From a virus, in the IMG/VR virus record IMGVR_UViG_3300042477_000298, positions 1-45,879 of that record: a DNA stretch of 45,879 bases; one strand, 5' to 3'. A model generated the notes under the pieces. It saw nothing but the letters and a program-made list of their open reading frames with translations. It searched no databases and was not told where the DNA came from. Every line of letters begins with the position of its first letter. The first letter of the stretch is position 1. The position numbers and the translations under genes are program-made. Positions 25,361 to 32,573 of this stretch are shown here, one piece after another.

Positions 25361-25714
25361 ATGTATTACACTTACGATATTGTAGATAAAGCACTTGATC
25401 AACTCTTTGATCAGAGTCTGCCAGTCCAAAACAAGATTGCATTTGTTGATCAAAAGGACCACTACTCCCTTACTACACCCCTGCCGGGTGCTAAGAGAGA
25501 GGATGTGAAAGTTATTGTAACTGGAAATCAACTAGAAATTTCCTACAACCCAAGTCAGAAGAACATTTATGCTCCGTCATTTTCTAAGTATTGGAAACTA
25601 AATGAAGTTGATTTTGATTCCATTACAGCAGATCTAAAAGACGGATTGCTAACTGTTGTTGTTCCAAAGCAAAAATCTCAAAAGCAGGGAACTAGAACTA
25701 TCGCAGTGAATTAA
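25361..25714 (+). CDS. Small heat-shock protein (Hsp20/alpha-crystallin)
   Basis: 117 residues. Holds unfolding proteins in an ATP-independent way. The alpha-crystallin core is visible: HYSLTTPLPGAKREDVKVIVTGNQLEISY (34-62), FSKYWKLNEVDFDSITADLKDGLLTVVVPK (73-102), with the signature A-x-x-x-(D/N)GxLxxxxPK. Short N-terminal arm and short tail. Hsp20 genes are common in T4-like marine phages. SD GGAGG is before ATG, with its own promoter. Confidence 0.93.
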   Translation: MYYTYDIVDKALDQLFDQSLPVQNKIAFVDQKDHYSLTTPLPGAKREDVKVIVTGNQLEISYNPSQKNIYAPSFSKYWKLNEVDFDSITADLKDGLLTVVVPKQKSQKQGTRTIAVN

Positions 25715-25771
25715 CAAAAACAACACTATACTTATAGTAGAGGAGGGAAGGGAAGTTAACAACTTCCCTTC
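25711..25771 (+). promoter_or_regulatory. Promoter dyad and hairpin placed between SD and start codon
   Basis: TTAACA 25711-25716, 16-nt spacer, TATAGT 25733-25738. A 6-bp dyad (25725-25730/25733-25738) covers the -10. SD AGGAGG 25741-25746 abuts a perfect 11-bp hairpin (25747-25757/25761-25771, loop AAC), and ATG 25775 follows 3 nt later. Linear SD-start spacing is 28 nt; folding reduces it to about 3-4 nt. The hairpin therefore seems required for translation. Confidence 0.7.
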
Positions 25772-25774
25772 TGT

Positions 25775-26143
25775 ATGAAAATGAAAGGTTCAATTTGGGC
25801 GTATGTAAGAGATAAAGACAGTGTAGAGTATAGATTCCAGATTGACGGAATTAAAAGAGGAGTTTATACTAAGGTAATTGATCCAGTCTTTAAAGATTGG
25901 AAAGAAGTTGGTTCTGGTGTAAACTACAAAAAAGCTACAGAGACTTTAATCTTTTCAAGATATTTTTCATCTGAGGATGAAGTAATCAAATGGGTGAAAT
26001 CAACTATTGAGTTCCCAACCGTGTTCAATAGTTGCAGAGCAAGATGCACAGTTAAAGTCCTCGTAGCTGATAAAAACGAGGTCAAGAATGAAAAATCAAC
26101 AACCAAAAGTAGGGCAGTTCGTAAGAGTAAAACTAGTTCGTAG
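25775..26143 (+). CDS. Hypothetical protein
   Basis: 122 residues. Mixed alpha/beta N-terminal part (SIWAYVRDKDSVEYRFQID, VYTKVIDPVFKDWKEVG), then a Lys/Ser-rich basic tail (KSTTKSRAVRKSKTSS) suggesting nucleic-acid contact. No family. The last 56 nt overlap the next gene. Translation probably uses the SD-bridging hairpin described at 25711-25771. Confidence 0.65.
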   Translation: MKMKGSIWAYVRDKDSVEYRFQIDGIKRGVYTKVIDPVFKDWKEVGSGVNYKKATETLIFSRYFSSEDEVIKWVKSTIEFPTVFNSCRARCTVKVLVADKNEVKNEKSTTKSRAVRKSKTSS

Positions 26144-26297
26144 TATTCGCCCTCTTGAATTCAGGACTTTTACTTGTGAAGGTTTGGTCACTTCAATCCT
26201 GTTTGACGAGAACTTTGAGGTGTCGTACATTGAAGATGAGAAGCCGATCTCTCACTGGTTTCATGTGAACGACATTTCTGAATTAGAGGTATTATGA
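26088..26297 (+). CDS. Small SH3-like hypothetical protein
   Basis: 69 residues, beta-rich: VGQFVRVKLVRSIRPLEFRTFTCEGLVTSILFDENFEVSYI. Pattern suggests a small beta-barrel. SD GAGGTCAAG before ATG 26088 supports this start although it overlaps the previous frame. Stop overlaps next start (ATGA). Confidence 0.6.
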   Translation: MKNQQPKVGQFVRVKLVRSIRPLEFRTFTCEGLVTSILFDENFEVSYIEDEKPISHWFHVNDISELEVL

Positions 26298-26515
26298 TTA
26301 AGTGTGAAAATTGTATATATTTCAAAAGCGTAGTTCCTAATTCTGCACAATGGGCTGGTAATTGCATTCGATATGCTCCAAGAGCAGGTGATATACAAAG
26401 TGGTGGATTTTGGCCATTTGTTTACTTTGACCAATCCTGTGGAGAATTTGTTTCTAAAGTTAATTCAAACGATTACATTTCCAATTATGAGTATGAAGAT
26501 GAATGTTCAGAGTAA
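26294..26515 (+). CDS. Cys-rich small protein
   Basis: 73 residues. C4, C7, C24 and C49 are spaced as in a small metal-binding domain: CENCIYF, GNCIRYAP, FDQSCGEF. Similar CxxCxYF...C...SCGE proteins are seen in bacteria and phages, possibly binding iron-sulfur or zinc. Function unknown. Overlaps the methyltransferase start. Confidence 0.6.
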   Translation: MIKCENCIYFKSVVPNSAQWAGNCIRYAPRAGDIQSGGFWPFVYFDQSCGEFVSKVNSNDYISNYEYEDECSE

Positions 26516-27017
26516 GTATGCAGAGTGGTCAGTTGATTTAATCAAAGAAGATGTACAAAGAAACACCCTCCCGTATGCGTGTTTAATGTCGCATGTCGAG
26601 GGTGATTTCAATATGTCCACGGCGGTAAGAAATGCTAATGCATTTGGTTGCAAAGAACTATTTTACTTTGGACAAAAGCGATGGGACAAGAGGGGGTCGG
26701 TGGGTACACACCACTACTCCCTCGTATCTCATTTGAAGGATATTGATGCGATTAAAGCATTAAAGTCCAAGTATAAATTTGTTGCGATTGAATGCAACAT
26801 CGAAAGAAATTGTGTTTCTCTCTTTGATTATAAAATTGAACCGAATACCATGTTTATCTTTGGCGAAGAGTCAAAGGGATTGAGCGACGAGATACTCGAT
26901 CTCTGCGAAGATTATGTTTATATCCCAATGATTGGTTCAGTTAGAAGTCTCAATGTTGGTACAGCAAGCGGAATTTTGATGGCAGAAGCGATGAAATCGA
27001 TTTCGCATACTATTTAG
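26493..27017 (+). CDS. SPOUT/TrmH-family RNA 2'-O-methyltransferase
   Basis: 174 residues; start at 26493 (26487 and 26499 also possible in frame). Transfers methyl from SAM to a ribose 2'-OH, usually in tRNA or rRNA. All three SPOUT motifs are visible: MSTAVRNANAFG, FIFGEESKGLS and IPMIGSVRSLNVGTASGILMAEA, the last forming the trefoil-knot SAM site. With eight phage tRNAs and a tmRNA in the window, phage RNA is a plausible substrate. Short N-terminal extension only. Confidence 0.88.
   Translation: MKMNVQSKYAEWSVDLIKEDVQRNTLPYACLMSHVEGDFNMSTAVRNANAFGCKELFYFGQKRWDKRGSVGTHHYSLVSHLKDIDAIKALKSKYKFVAIECNIERNCVSLFDYKIEPNTMFIFGEESKGLSDEILDLCEDYVYIPMIGSVRSLNVGTASGILMAEAMKSISHTI
27009..27016 (+). promoter_or_regulatory. 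ACTATTTA box (candidate late promoter)
   Basis: ATACTATTTAGTAAT overlaps the last codons of the methyltransferase, 29 nt before ATG 27038. Confidence 0.55.
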
Positions 27018-27037
27018 TAATAGCAAGGAGATCGATA

Positions 27038-28111
27038 ATGTATCAAAAGTTATTTGAGAATTGGAGAAACTACAAAAAAGTAATTAAAGAAGACGTAATG
27101 CGTTATTCTGAATATGGTTCCTCGTTTCAAGAAATGAGAGAACTTATCAAAGATGCATCAGATAAGACATGGATATTCTTTGATACAGAAACAACAGGTC
27201 TTTCTGCTGAAAAGGACTTCCACCAAGTTACTCAAATAGCAGCAATCGCTGTCGATGTTAAAAACTTTGATGAAGAACCAGAGATTCTAGAGAAATTTAA
27301 TGTTAAGATCCAGTTGGGAGATAGAACCCGTGGTTTTATGGATTGGGATCGTAGTAAGAAAGCAGAGAAACGAGCCGCCGCCCGTGCTGCTGGGGTAGAG
27401 GTAGCCCCCGGCATTAAGCGTATAAGACAAGAACCAGAGAAGTTCAAAGGCATTTCTGATATTTTCTCTATGACACAATATGGTGTATCAAGAGATCCAG
27501 AAAAGGCAAGAAGAAAAGCGTTCTTACAGGCAAGAGAAATGCCTGGAAAAGAAGATATCTCAATGGAAGATGTACCAGAGTCCGCTACATTTATGAGACT
27601 TGTTCCAGCACTAGAGCAATTCAACGAATTTCTAGATAGATATCCAGATAGAATTCTAGTTGCTCAAAATGCTCCATTCGATAATGGATTCTTAAATAAC
27701 ATGTATCAAAGAATTGGAGAAGTTCCGCCTGATGACATTGTTGTTGACACAGTTATGATTTTCAGAAAGTTCTTAACCCCTGCACTAAAAATGTTTAAGG
27801 CGACCAGAGAAGCAGGAGAAGAACTAAGTCCAGAAGATTCAAAGATTCTCGATGCTCTAACCTCAGATAAGGGTAAACTAACTGTATCCTTAGGAAAGAT
27901 TATTAAGGCATTTGACGTAGAAAACAAGGGCTGGCATGATGCTCTTGCCGATGTGACAATGCTTTTGGATGTTCTAAAAGCAGTTATTAACTTCTTGGAT
28001 GTTCGCACTGACCTATCTTCATTAGAACCAGAGCCAGAACCAAAACCAAGAGAGAAGAAAGTTAGTAGTCAATTAAACTTACCAGAACCAAAACCATCTG
28101 ATATTGGTTAG
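27038..28111 (+). CDS. DnaQ-like 3'-5' exonuclease with capsid-targeting N terminus
   Basis: 357 residues. DEDDh exonuclease motifs: ExoI FFDTETTGL (D49, E51), ExoII AQNAPFDNGFL (D215) and ExoIII HDALADVTML (H300, D305). A ~90-residue basic insertion (95-185) separates ExoI from ExoII. The N terminus YQKLFENWRNYKKVIKED is the Trp-containing targeting helix shared with virion-type proteins here, and an ACTATTTA box precedes the gene. This suggests packaging and injection rather than, or besides, proofreading for DnaE. Pro/Glu-rich C-terminal tail. Confidence 0.85.
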   Translation: MYQKLFENWRNYKKVIKEDVMRYSEYGSSFQEMRELIKDASDKTWIFFDTETTGLSAEKDFHQVTQIAAIAVDVKNFDEEPEILEKFNVKIQLGDRTRGFMDWDRSKKAEKRAAARAAGVEVAPGIKRIRQEPEKFKGISDIFSMTQYGVSRDPEKARRKAFLQAREMPGKEDISMEDVPESATFMRLVPALEQFNEFLDRYPDRILVAQNAPFDNGFLNNMYQRIGEVPPDDIVVDTVMIFRKFLTPALKMFKATREAGEELSPEDSKILDALTSDKGKLTVSLGKIIKAFDVENKGWHDALADVTMLLDVLKAVINFLDVRTDLSSLEPEPEPKPREKKVSSQLNLPEPKPSDIG

Positions 28112-28124
28112 TTTTTAATACGAC

Positions 28125-28183
28125 TTGACAGAAATCTTCCACTCCTGTAGACTGTAGGGACATTGACAGCGGGAGTGGAAGAT
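28125..28183 (+). promoter_or_regulatory. Promoter with 12-bp dyad covering SD and start codon
   Basis: -35 TTGACA 28125-28130, 17-nt spacer, -10 TAGACT 28148-28153. Perfect 12-bp arms 28134-28145 and 28172-28183, extendable inward by about 3 pairs. The 5' arm lies in the spacer and the 3' arm contains SD GGAG and the first two bases of ATG 28182. Promoter-born RNA (start about 28160) lacks the 5' arm. Confidence 0.85.
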
Positions 28184-28499
28184 GAATAATTTTCGTGAGT
28201 TTTTTGAGACAAGAAAACTAGAATTTCACAGAAAAGTTAAGAAAGAAATGCTAGACCAACTAAACGAGTTGAGTGGAAACCTCACCCGATTTGGTTGGCA
28301 GTATGAAGACGGTTATTTTTATTGTAACGCCAAAGAGAAAGATATTCTTTTTATCTTAAAGAGCGACTTCGAACCATACTTATTTGACTCACTTGCAGTT
28401 TTACCAGCGGTGGGGCATCCTATGGAGTATGAAGTGGGTGATGTTCAGCAAGTTGTTGAATCACTACAAGACTTAATTGATCAGGAAGTAGAGGGATAG
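28182..28499 (+). CDS. Hypothetical protein
   Basis: 105 residues. Basic helical N terminus (NNFREFFETRKLEFHRKVKKEM), a small beta segment (WQYEDGYFYCNAKEKDILFIL) and an acidic helical C terminus. No recognised motif. First gene of the zinc-knuckle unit, one base before the next start. Confidence 0.65.
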   Translation: MNNFREFFETRKLEFHRKVKKEMLDQLNELSGNLTRFGWQYEDGYFYCNAKEKDILFILKSDFEPYLFDSLAVLPAVGHPMEYEVGDVQQVVESLQDLIDQEVEG

Positions 28500-28500
28500 T

Positions 28501-29259
28501 ATGAGCAAGCGTCAAGTTCGTTGTAGTTATTGTTGGCAGTCTGGTCACAATCGCACTTCTTGTCCTAAGGTAAAGGCAGAGGCTGCGAATGGTGATTCTT
28601 ATGCGAAGAGATTGCTTGAAAGTTCAAGTGTCAAGCAGTGTTCTTATTGCCGTGGAACCGATCACAACAAGGCAGGTTGTGATAAGTTGTTTAGTGATCA
28701 AAGAAACGAAGGTCTGGTCAAGTGGGCACATTTGAATGCCATGATCAATGTGATCAAAACCAAGAAGATTGCGAACGGAGCATTTATCTATGGTCCAATC
28801 ATTCATCGTTGGAATGATGTTCCATACAACACTTACGATGGTGAACCAAGAAACTATGATTTGGGTAACTATTGTGTAAAGCATATTGCTTACAATGATA
28901 GCACTCCTTATTCTCCATGCTACGGATTTGAAACACTTGTTGAACCAAGTGGTGATGCTAGATATTTCCGTACCAGTTTGCCGTTGCCCGGTATTCACAA
29001 CGAGGTCCAAAACCTTTCTTCCACAATGAAGGAGGCAGTTGATACTTGGAATGCTCACCAAGATCGTGTTTCCGGTCTTGCTGATTCAAGAATTAACCGC
29101 GTTTACGAAGAAAACTATAATGTGCTTGTCGAAGCATCCGACGAGGAAGTCAATAAGGCGGTTGAGTCTCTGCTCATGGAAAAGCCGGTAATCGTTGATT
29201 TCACTGAACGAAAGCCGTATCAGTCGGAAATGAGAAAGAGAAAGAAAGAAGCACAATAA
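28501..29259 (+). CDS. Zinc-knuckle protein A
   Basis: 252 residues with two CCHC knuckles, CX2CX4HX4C: CSYCWQSGHNRTSC (C8-C21) and CSYCRGTDHNKAGC (about C47-C60). This is the retroviral-nucleocapsid-type fold that binds single-stranded nucleic acid. The remainder (80-252) is soluble alpha/beta with no enzyme motif. It is adjacent and related in design to the next gene. No SD of usual strength beyond GAGGG 9 nt upstream. Confidence 0.75.
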   Translation: MSKRQVRCSYCWQSGHNRTSCPKVKAEAANGDSYAKRLLESSSVKQCSYCRGTDHNKAGCDKLFSDQRNEGLVKWAHLNAMINVIKTKKIANGAFIYGPIIHRWNDVPYNTYDGEPRNYDLGNYCVKHIAYNDSTPYSPCYGFETLVEPSGDARYFRTSLPLPGIHNEVQNLSSTMKEAVDTWNAHQDRVSGLADSRINRVYEENYNVLVEASDEEVNKAVESLLMEKPVIVDFTERKPYQSEMRKRKKEAQ

Positions 29260-29272
29260 ACACGGAGGACGA

Positions 29273-29986
29273 ATGAGATCAGTTACAGGGCAAAATAAAT
29301 ATGGTGGTTGTGGTTGGTGCTATAGCAGATCACATAAGGCTCAAGATTGTCCAAATCTTAAACATTCGGTCGGTCAAAATAGTGTCGCTGCCATCAAATA
29401 CGACAAAAGATTGAGTGGTTCTACTGGTCGCCTATGTGGGTACTGTGGTGATGAGAATCATACTTCCGGTATTTGTCCAAAAAGATTTGAGGATTCTCGT
29501 AGAACCGTTGTCTCTGAGAGACAAATTGCAGAGAAAGCATTTGAATGGTTGAAGGAAATTGGGTTTGGACCAGGAGCAATGCTTTCTGGTATGGGCAGAA
29601 CTTCATCTTGGAGTTCAAGAGAGAAGGGAGATAGAATTGTTGTAATTGAAGAATTTAATAAGATTACTGGAGAAAGGTTTGTGTCTGAGTTGCTCTACGG
29701 CAAAGAAAGAAACTGGTTTCCAGTTTGTGCTGTAGACACAACCAATGAAACAATCCGAAACATTTATCTTCCGTTCCATCCAGTCTTTTCTCCGAAACCA
29801 ACTTCCATGAAGGTTCAGATTATTCATCGTTCAAACGATGAAGACATTGAAAAGATTAAGAACTTTCTTCCTTCATTATCAAGTCCGCTAAATGATTATA
29901 CAGACTCAGATGATTTCTTTTCATCGGGATACAGATTTGAGACTGGCAAGAGCAAAAATCCCAAGATCATTAAGATCCACAATTGA
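29273..29986 (+). CDS. Zinc-knuckle protein B
   Basis: 237 residues, again with two CCHC knuckles: CGWCYSRSHKAQDC (C13-C26) and CGYCGDENHTSGIC (about C55-C68), same spacing between them as in protein A. The C-terminal part differs (WLKEIGFGPGAML, a beta-rich middle, Ser/Asp-rich end). Probably a diverged duplication of the upstream gene. Likely RNA or ssDNA binding. SD CGGAGGAC before ATG. Confidence 0.75.
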   Translation: MRSVTGQNKYGGCGWCYSRSHKAQDCPNLKHSVGQNSVAAIKYDKRLSGSTGRLCGYCGDENHTSGICPKRFEDSRRTVVSERQIAEKAFEWLKEIGFGPGAMLSGMGRTSSWSSREKGDRIVVIEEFNKITGERFVSELLYGKERNWFPVCAVDTTNETIRNIYLPFHPVFSPKPTSMKVQIIHRSNDEDIEKIKNFLPSLSSPLNDYTDSDDFFSSGYRFETGKSKNPKIIKIHN

Positions 29987-30011
29987 CAGCAAACTCTGGG
30001 CAGGCTATGCT
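29983..30011 (+). promoter_or_regulatory. Sigma70-type promoter (leader RNA upstream of moxR)
   Basis: -35 TTGACA 29983-29988, 17-nt spacer, -10 TATGCT 30006-30011. A weak 5-bp dyad ACTCT/AGAGT (29993-29997/30015-30019) surrounds it. No ORF follows for 160 nt; the transcript would run into the hairpin plus T5 at 30111-30138, defining a possible ~120-nt RNA. Confidence 0.65.
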
Positions 30012-30077
30012 TAGAGAGTAGAAAGGACAGAGAGCAGTTCGATATGGTTTCGTTCTGCCTCTGGTTCTTAACCGTGC

Positions 30078-30106
30078 TTGACAGGATCGTTAAGGTGCGG
30101 TATGAT
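30078..30106 (+). promoter_or_regulatory. Second promoter before moxR
   Basis: -35 TTGACA 30078-30083, 17-nt spacer, -10 TATGAT 30101-30106. The expected start (about 30113) falls inside the 5' arm of the hairpin at 30111. Confidence 0.8.
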
Positions 30107-30110
30107 GTGG

Positions 30111-30138
30111 GTGTCTTGAACGGTTCAAGGCACTTTTT
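30111..30138 (+). terminator. Leader terminator/attenuator before moxR
   Basis: 10-bp stem (30111-30120/30124-30133, one G-U), loop CGG, then TTTTT. It ends RNA from the 29983 promoter. RNA from the 30078 promoter begins within the stem and may escape. Confidence 0.7.
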
Positions 30139-30170
30139 ACTTGGTTCCTATTTACTTTGAGGTTTCTACA

Positions 30171-31238
30171 ATGGCTACTATTTCGTTCGGTACTTTCAAT
30201 GCAATCGTTGACAGCGTGATTGACGCTGGTTTCCCCGTCCTTATCCGTGGTCGTCACGGTATTGGTAAGTCGCAACTTGTCTATCAGTTCGCTGGTCGTC
30301 GCACTCTGGACGTTATCGAGCGTCGTGCTTCGCAGATGACCGAAGGCGATCTGATCGGTCTGCCTACTCTTGAGCAACGCGTTAATGCGACTGTGACCAA
30401 GTGGGCTGCGTCGGATTGGTTTCAAGATGCCTGTGAGCGTCCTGTGGTTCTGTTCTTCGACGAGGTTGACCGTGGTGCGACCGAGGTTCGTCAGGGTCTG
30501 TTCGAGTTGATGGACTCCCGCAAGTTGGCGGGTAAGCACATTCACCCCGGTACTTTGATGTTCGCCGCAGTCAACGGTGGTATCCACGGTTCCAACTATC
30601 AGGTTTCGGACATGGATCCCGCTGAGTTGGATCGTTACACCACTTTCGATGTCGAGCCGACCGTTGAGGATTGGCTGACGTGGGCTAAGGATAACGTCGC
30701 TGGCGAAGTGTGGGACTTTATCAACAACAACCGTGGTCACTTGGAGCACACCGATACCTTTGAGCCGAACAAGAAGTATCCTTCTCGTCGTTCTTGGGCG
30801 CGTGCTTCGACTGCAATCAGCAAGAGCAAGTTGATTGAGAAGGGTGCAACTCCTGAACTTCAGGCAATCGTTCAGGGTTTCGTTGGTTTCGAGGCTTCGA
30901 CTGCCTTCACCGACTTCGTTCGTAACTATGACCGTCAGGTTAAGGTTGAGGACGTTCTGAACGGCAAGGCTCTCAAGATGACCAAGAAGTTCTCGCTGAA
31001 CGAACACCTCGCTCTGATCGAGAAGTTGGGTGCAAGCAAGGTATTTGATTCGCAACTCGATGCCGATCAGGCAAAGCATGTCGCGGAGTACTATGTCAAT
31101 CTGCCTTCCGAGGCGGCAACCAAGATCGCAGGTGTGTTCGGTAAGTTGAACAACCCGCTGATCATGAAGCAGACCACCAGCAAGGGTCTTGCTTCGCTGT
31201 ATGCGGTTCAGATCCTGACTGGTAAGAAGGTCGGTTAG
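30171..31238 (+). CDS. MoxR-type AAA+ ATPase
   Basis: 355 residues from ATG 30171. Walker A GRHGIGKS (27-34), Walker B VVLFFDEVD (92-100) with D97/E98, then AAVNGG as sensor-1-like and a MoxR-style LDRYTTFDVEPTVEDWL block. MoxR ATPases act as chaperones or remodelers for a VWA-domain partner, which is encoded next. Codon use is strikingly rich in CGT, GGT, CTG and AAG, unlike most of the window, and leaves long open frames on the other strand. That suggests strong expression or recent acquisition. Confidence 0.88.
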   Translation: MATISFGTFNAIVDSVIDAGFPVLIRGRHGIGKSQLVYQFAGRRTLDVIERRASQMTEGDLIGLPTLEQRVNATVTKWAASDWFQDACERPVVLFFDEVDRGATEVRQGLFELMDSRKLAGKHIHPGTLMFAAVNGGIHGSNYQVSDMDPAELDRYTTFDVEPTVEDWLTWAKDNVAGEVWDFINNNRGHLEHTDTFEPNKKYPSRRSWARASTAISKSKLIEKGATPELQAIVQGFVGFEASTAFTDFVRNYDRQVKVEDVLNGKALKMTKKFSLNEHLALIEKLGASKVFDSQLDADQAKHVAEYYVNLPSEAATKIAGVFGKLNNPLIMKQTTSKGLASLYAVQILTGKKVG

Positions 31239-31255
31239 AATCAATTAACAACTTA

Positions 31256-31294
31256 GTATGCCACCTTGACAGGAAACTGTCAGGGTGGTATGCT
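31256..31294 (+). promoter_or_regulatory. Promoter embedded in a 16-bp hairpin
   Basis: -35 TTGACA 31266-31271, 17-nt spacer, -10 TATGCT 31289-31294. Arms 31256-31271 and 31278-31293 pair over 16 bp (three G-U), loop GGAAAC. As RNA this may stop or process moxR transcripts; as DNA it contains the whole promoter. A small hairpin CACCT/AGGTG (31314-31318/31322-31326) further overlaps the next SD. Confidence 0.8.
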
Positions 31295-31331
31295 TCTATC
31301 ATGTTCAACCCTCCACCTCACAGGTGATGTT

Positions 31332-32561
31332 ATGTCTTACGATCTCAATATTGATATTGCTCGTCTGCTCAAGGATGAGCCTTTCTTTGCTGCTCTTTCT
31401 CGTCGCATCGAGAAGATTTCCACCAATTCTATTCCTACTGCTGCTGTTGGTCTTAACCGTGAAGCTATGCAGTATGAGTTCCTTTACAATCCAGAGTTCT
31501 TTGAGAAGCTTACCGAAGGTCAGCGTCGTGGTGTAATCGTCCACGAGTTCTATCACTTGGTTTTCCGCCATGTTGCTAATCGTCGTCCTGCTCAGGTTAT
31601 TCGTGAACCAGAGCGATTCTTCAAGTTCTGGAACATCGCTACTGACTTGTCGATCAACTGCTTGATTGGAGCAGAGAACCTGCCCGAGAATTGCTGTATT
31701 CCCGGCGGTAAGTCCTTTGAGAATTTCCCCTCGATGGAGTCTGCTGAGTTCTATTTCCGCAAGATTCTTGAGAAGGTGGAAATGGATCCGAATGGTGGCG
31801 GTGGCGATGGTGTTGACGGTTCTGGTCAGTTTGACGATCACGGCAATTGGGCAGAAGGTTCCGGTGACGGAATGGAAGCCGAGACCGCCAACGAGCGAGT
31901 CAAGGAATACCTGAAGGAAGCAGCCGAAAAGGCTGATGCTAAGGGTTGGGGTTCCATGACCAGCAAGACCCGCGAGGAAATCAAGAAGTTCCTTGAGTCG
32001 TATGTTGACTGGCGTAAGGTTCTGCGTATGTTTATTGGTCGCGCCCAGCGTGCGGACAAGTCCAATACTCGTCGCAAGATTGATAAGCGTACTCACAGTT
32101 ATGCTCAGGGTATTGATGTTGTCTCAATCAATCCAGGTCGTAAGATCAACAAGATTGCCAATATCGCTGTGTCGATTGATCAGTCTGGTTCTGTTGACGA
32201 TGATTTGCTTGGTGCGTTCTATGCCGAGTTGAATAGTCTTTCCAAGTTGGCAACTTTCACTGTGATTCCGTTTGACGATCAGGTTTTCGAGCAGAAGGTC
32301 TATGTCTGGAAGAAGGGCGATAAGCGTCAGCGTGAGCGAGTTCTTCACGGTGGTACGAACTTCAGTGCTCCGACCAAGTATGTGAATGAGCGTAACTTTG
32401 ACGGACACATCATTCTAACCGATATGTGTGCAGAGAAGCCTGTTGCCTCCAAGAAGCAGAGAATGTGGATGACCTCCGCTCGTCACGCAAAGCGTCCTTA
32501 CTTCGATCCTCGTCCGAATGAGATGATGATTGTTATTGAAGAGCGACAGAAGCAAAAGTAG
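31332..32561 (+). CDS. DUF2201-type protein: metallopeptidase-like domain plus VWA-like domain
   Basis: 409 residues from ATG 31332. The N-terminal part has a zinc-peptidase-like site, IVHEFYHLVFRH (H71, E72, H75, H80). A Gly/Asp-rich linker spans about 155-185. The C-terminal part has a VWA-like MIDAS, AVSIDQSGSVDD, followed by GGTNFSAP and HIILTDM. This is the classical partner type of MoxR ATPases, so the pair is likely a remodelling machine. Role in infection unknown. It shares the CGT/GGT-rich codon style of moxR. Confidence 0.82.
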   Translation: MSYDLNIDIARLLKDEPFFAALSRRIEKISTNSIPTAAVGLNREAMQYEFLYNPEFFEKLTEGQRRGVIVHEFYHLVFRHVANRRPAQVIREPERFFKFWNIATDLSINCLIGAENLPENCCIPGGKSFENFPSMESAEFYFRKILEKVEMDPNGGGGDGVDGSGQFDDHGNWAEGSGDGMEAETANERVKEYLKEAAEKADAKGWGSMTSKTREEIKKFLESYVDWRKVLRMFIGRAQRADKSNTRRKIDKRTHSYAQGIDVVSINPGRKINKIANIAVSIDQSGSVDDDLLGAFYAELNSLSKLATFTVIPFDDQVFEQKVYVWKKGDKRQRERVLHGGTNFSAPTKYVNERNFDGHIILTDMCAEKPVASKKQRMWMTSARHAKRPYFDPRPNEMMIVIEERQKQK

Positions 32562-32573
32562 TTTCCCTCCCGC

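Noticed and set aside
28163-28168. Second TTGACA as another promoter
   Set aside because: The 17-nt spaced -10 would fall at 28186, inside the coding sequence, and is a weak AT run.
30090-31244. 384-residue open frame on the minus strand opposite moxR
   Set aside because: It mirrors moxR almost exactly, arises from the RNY-type CGT/GGT codon bias, has no SD, and the plus strand has clear Walker motifs.
31305-32096. 263-residue minus-strand frame opposite the VWA gene
   Set aside because: Shadow of a strongly biased coding strand; composition (Leu/Thr/Ser repeats) is not protein-like and there is no start signal.
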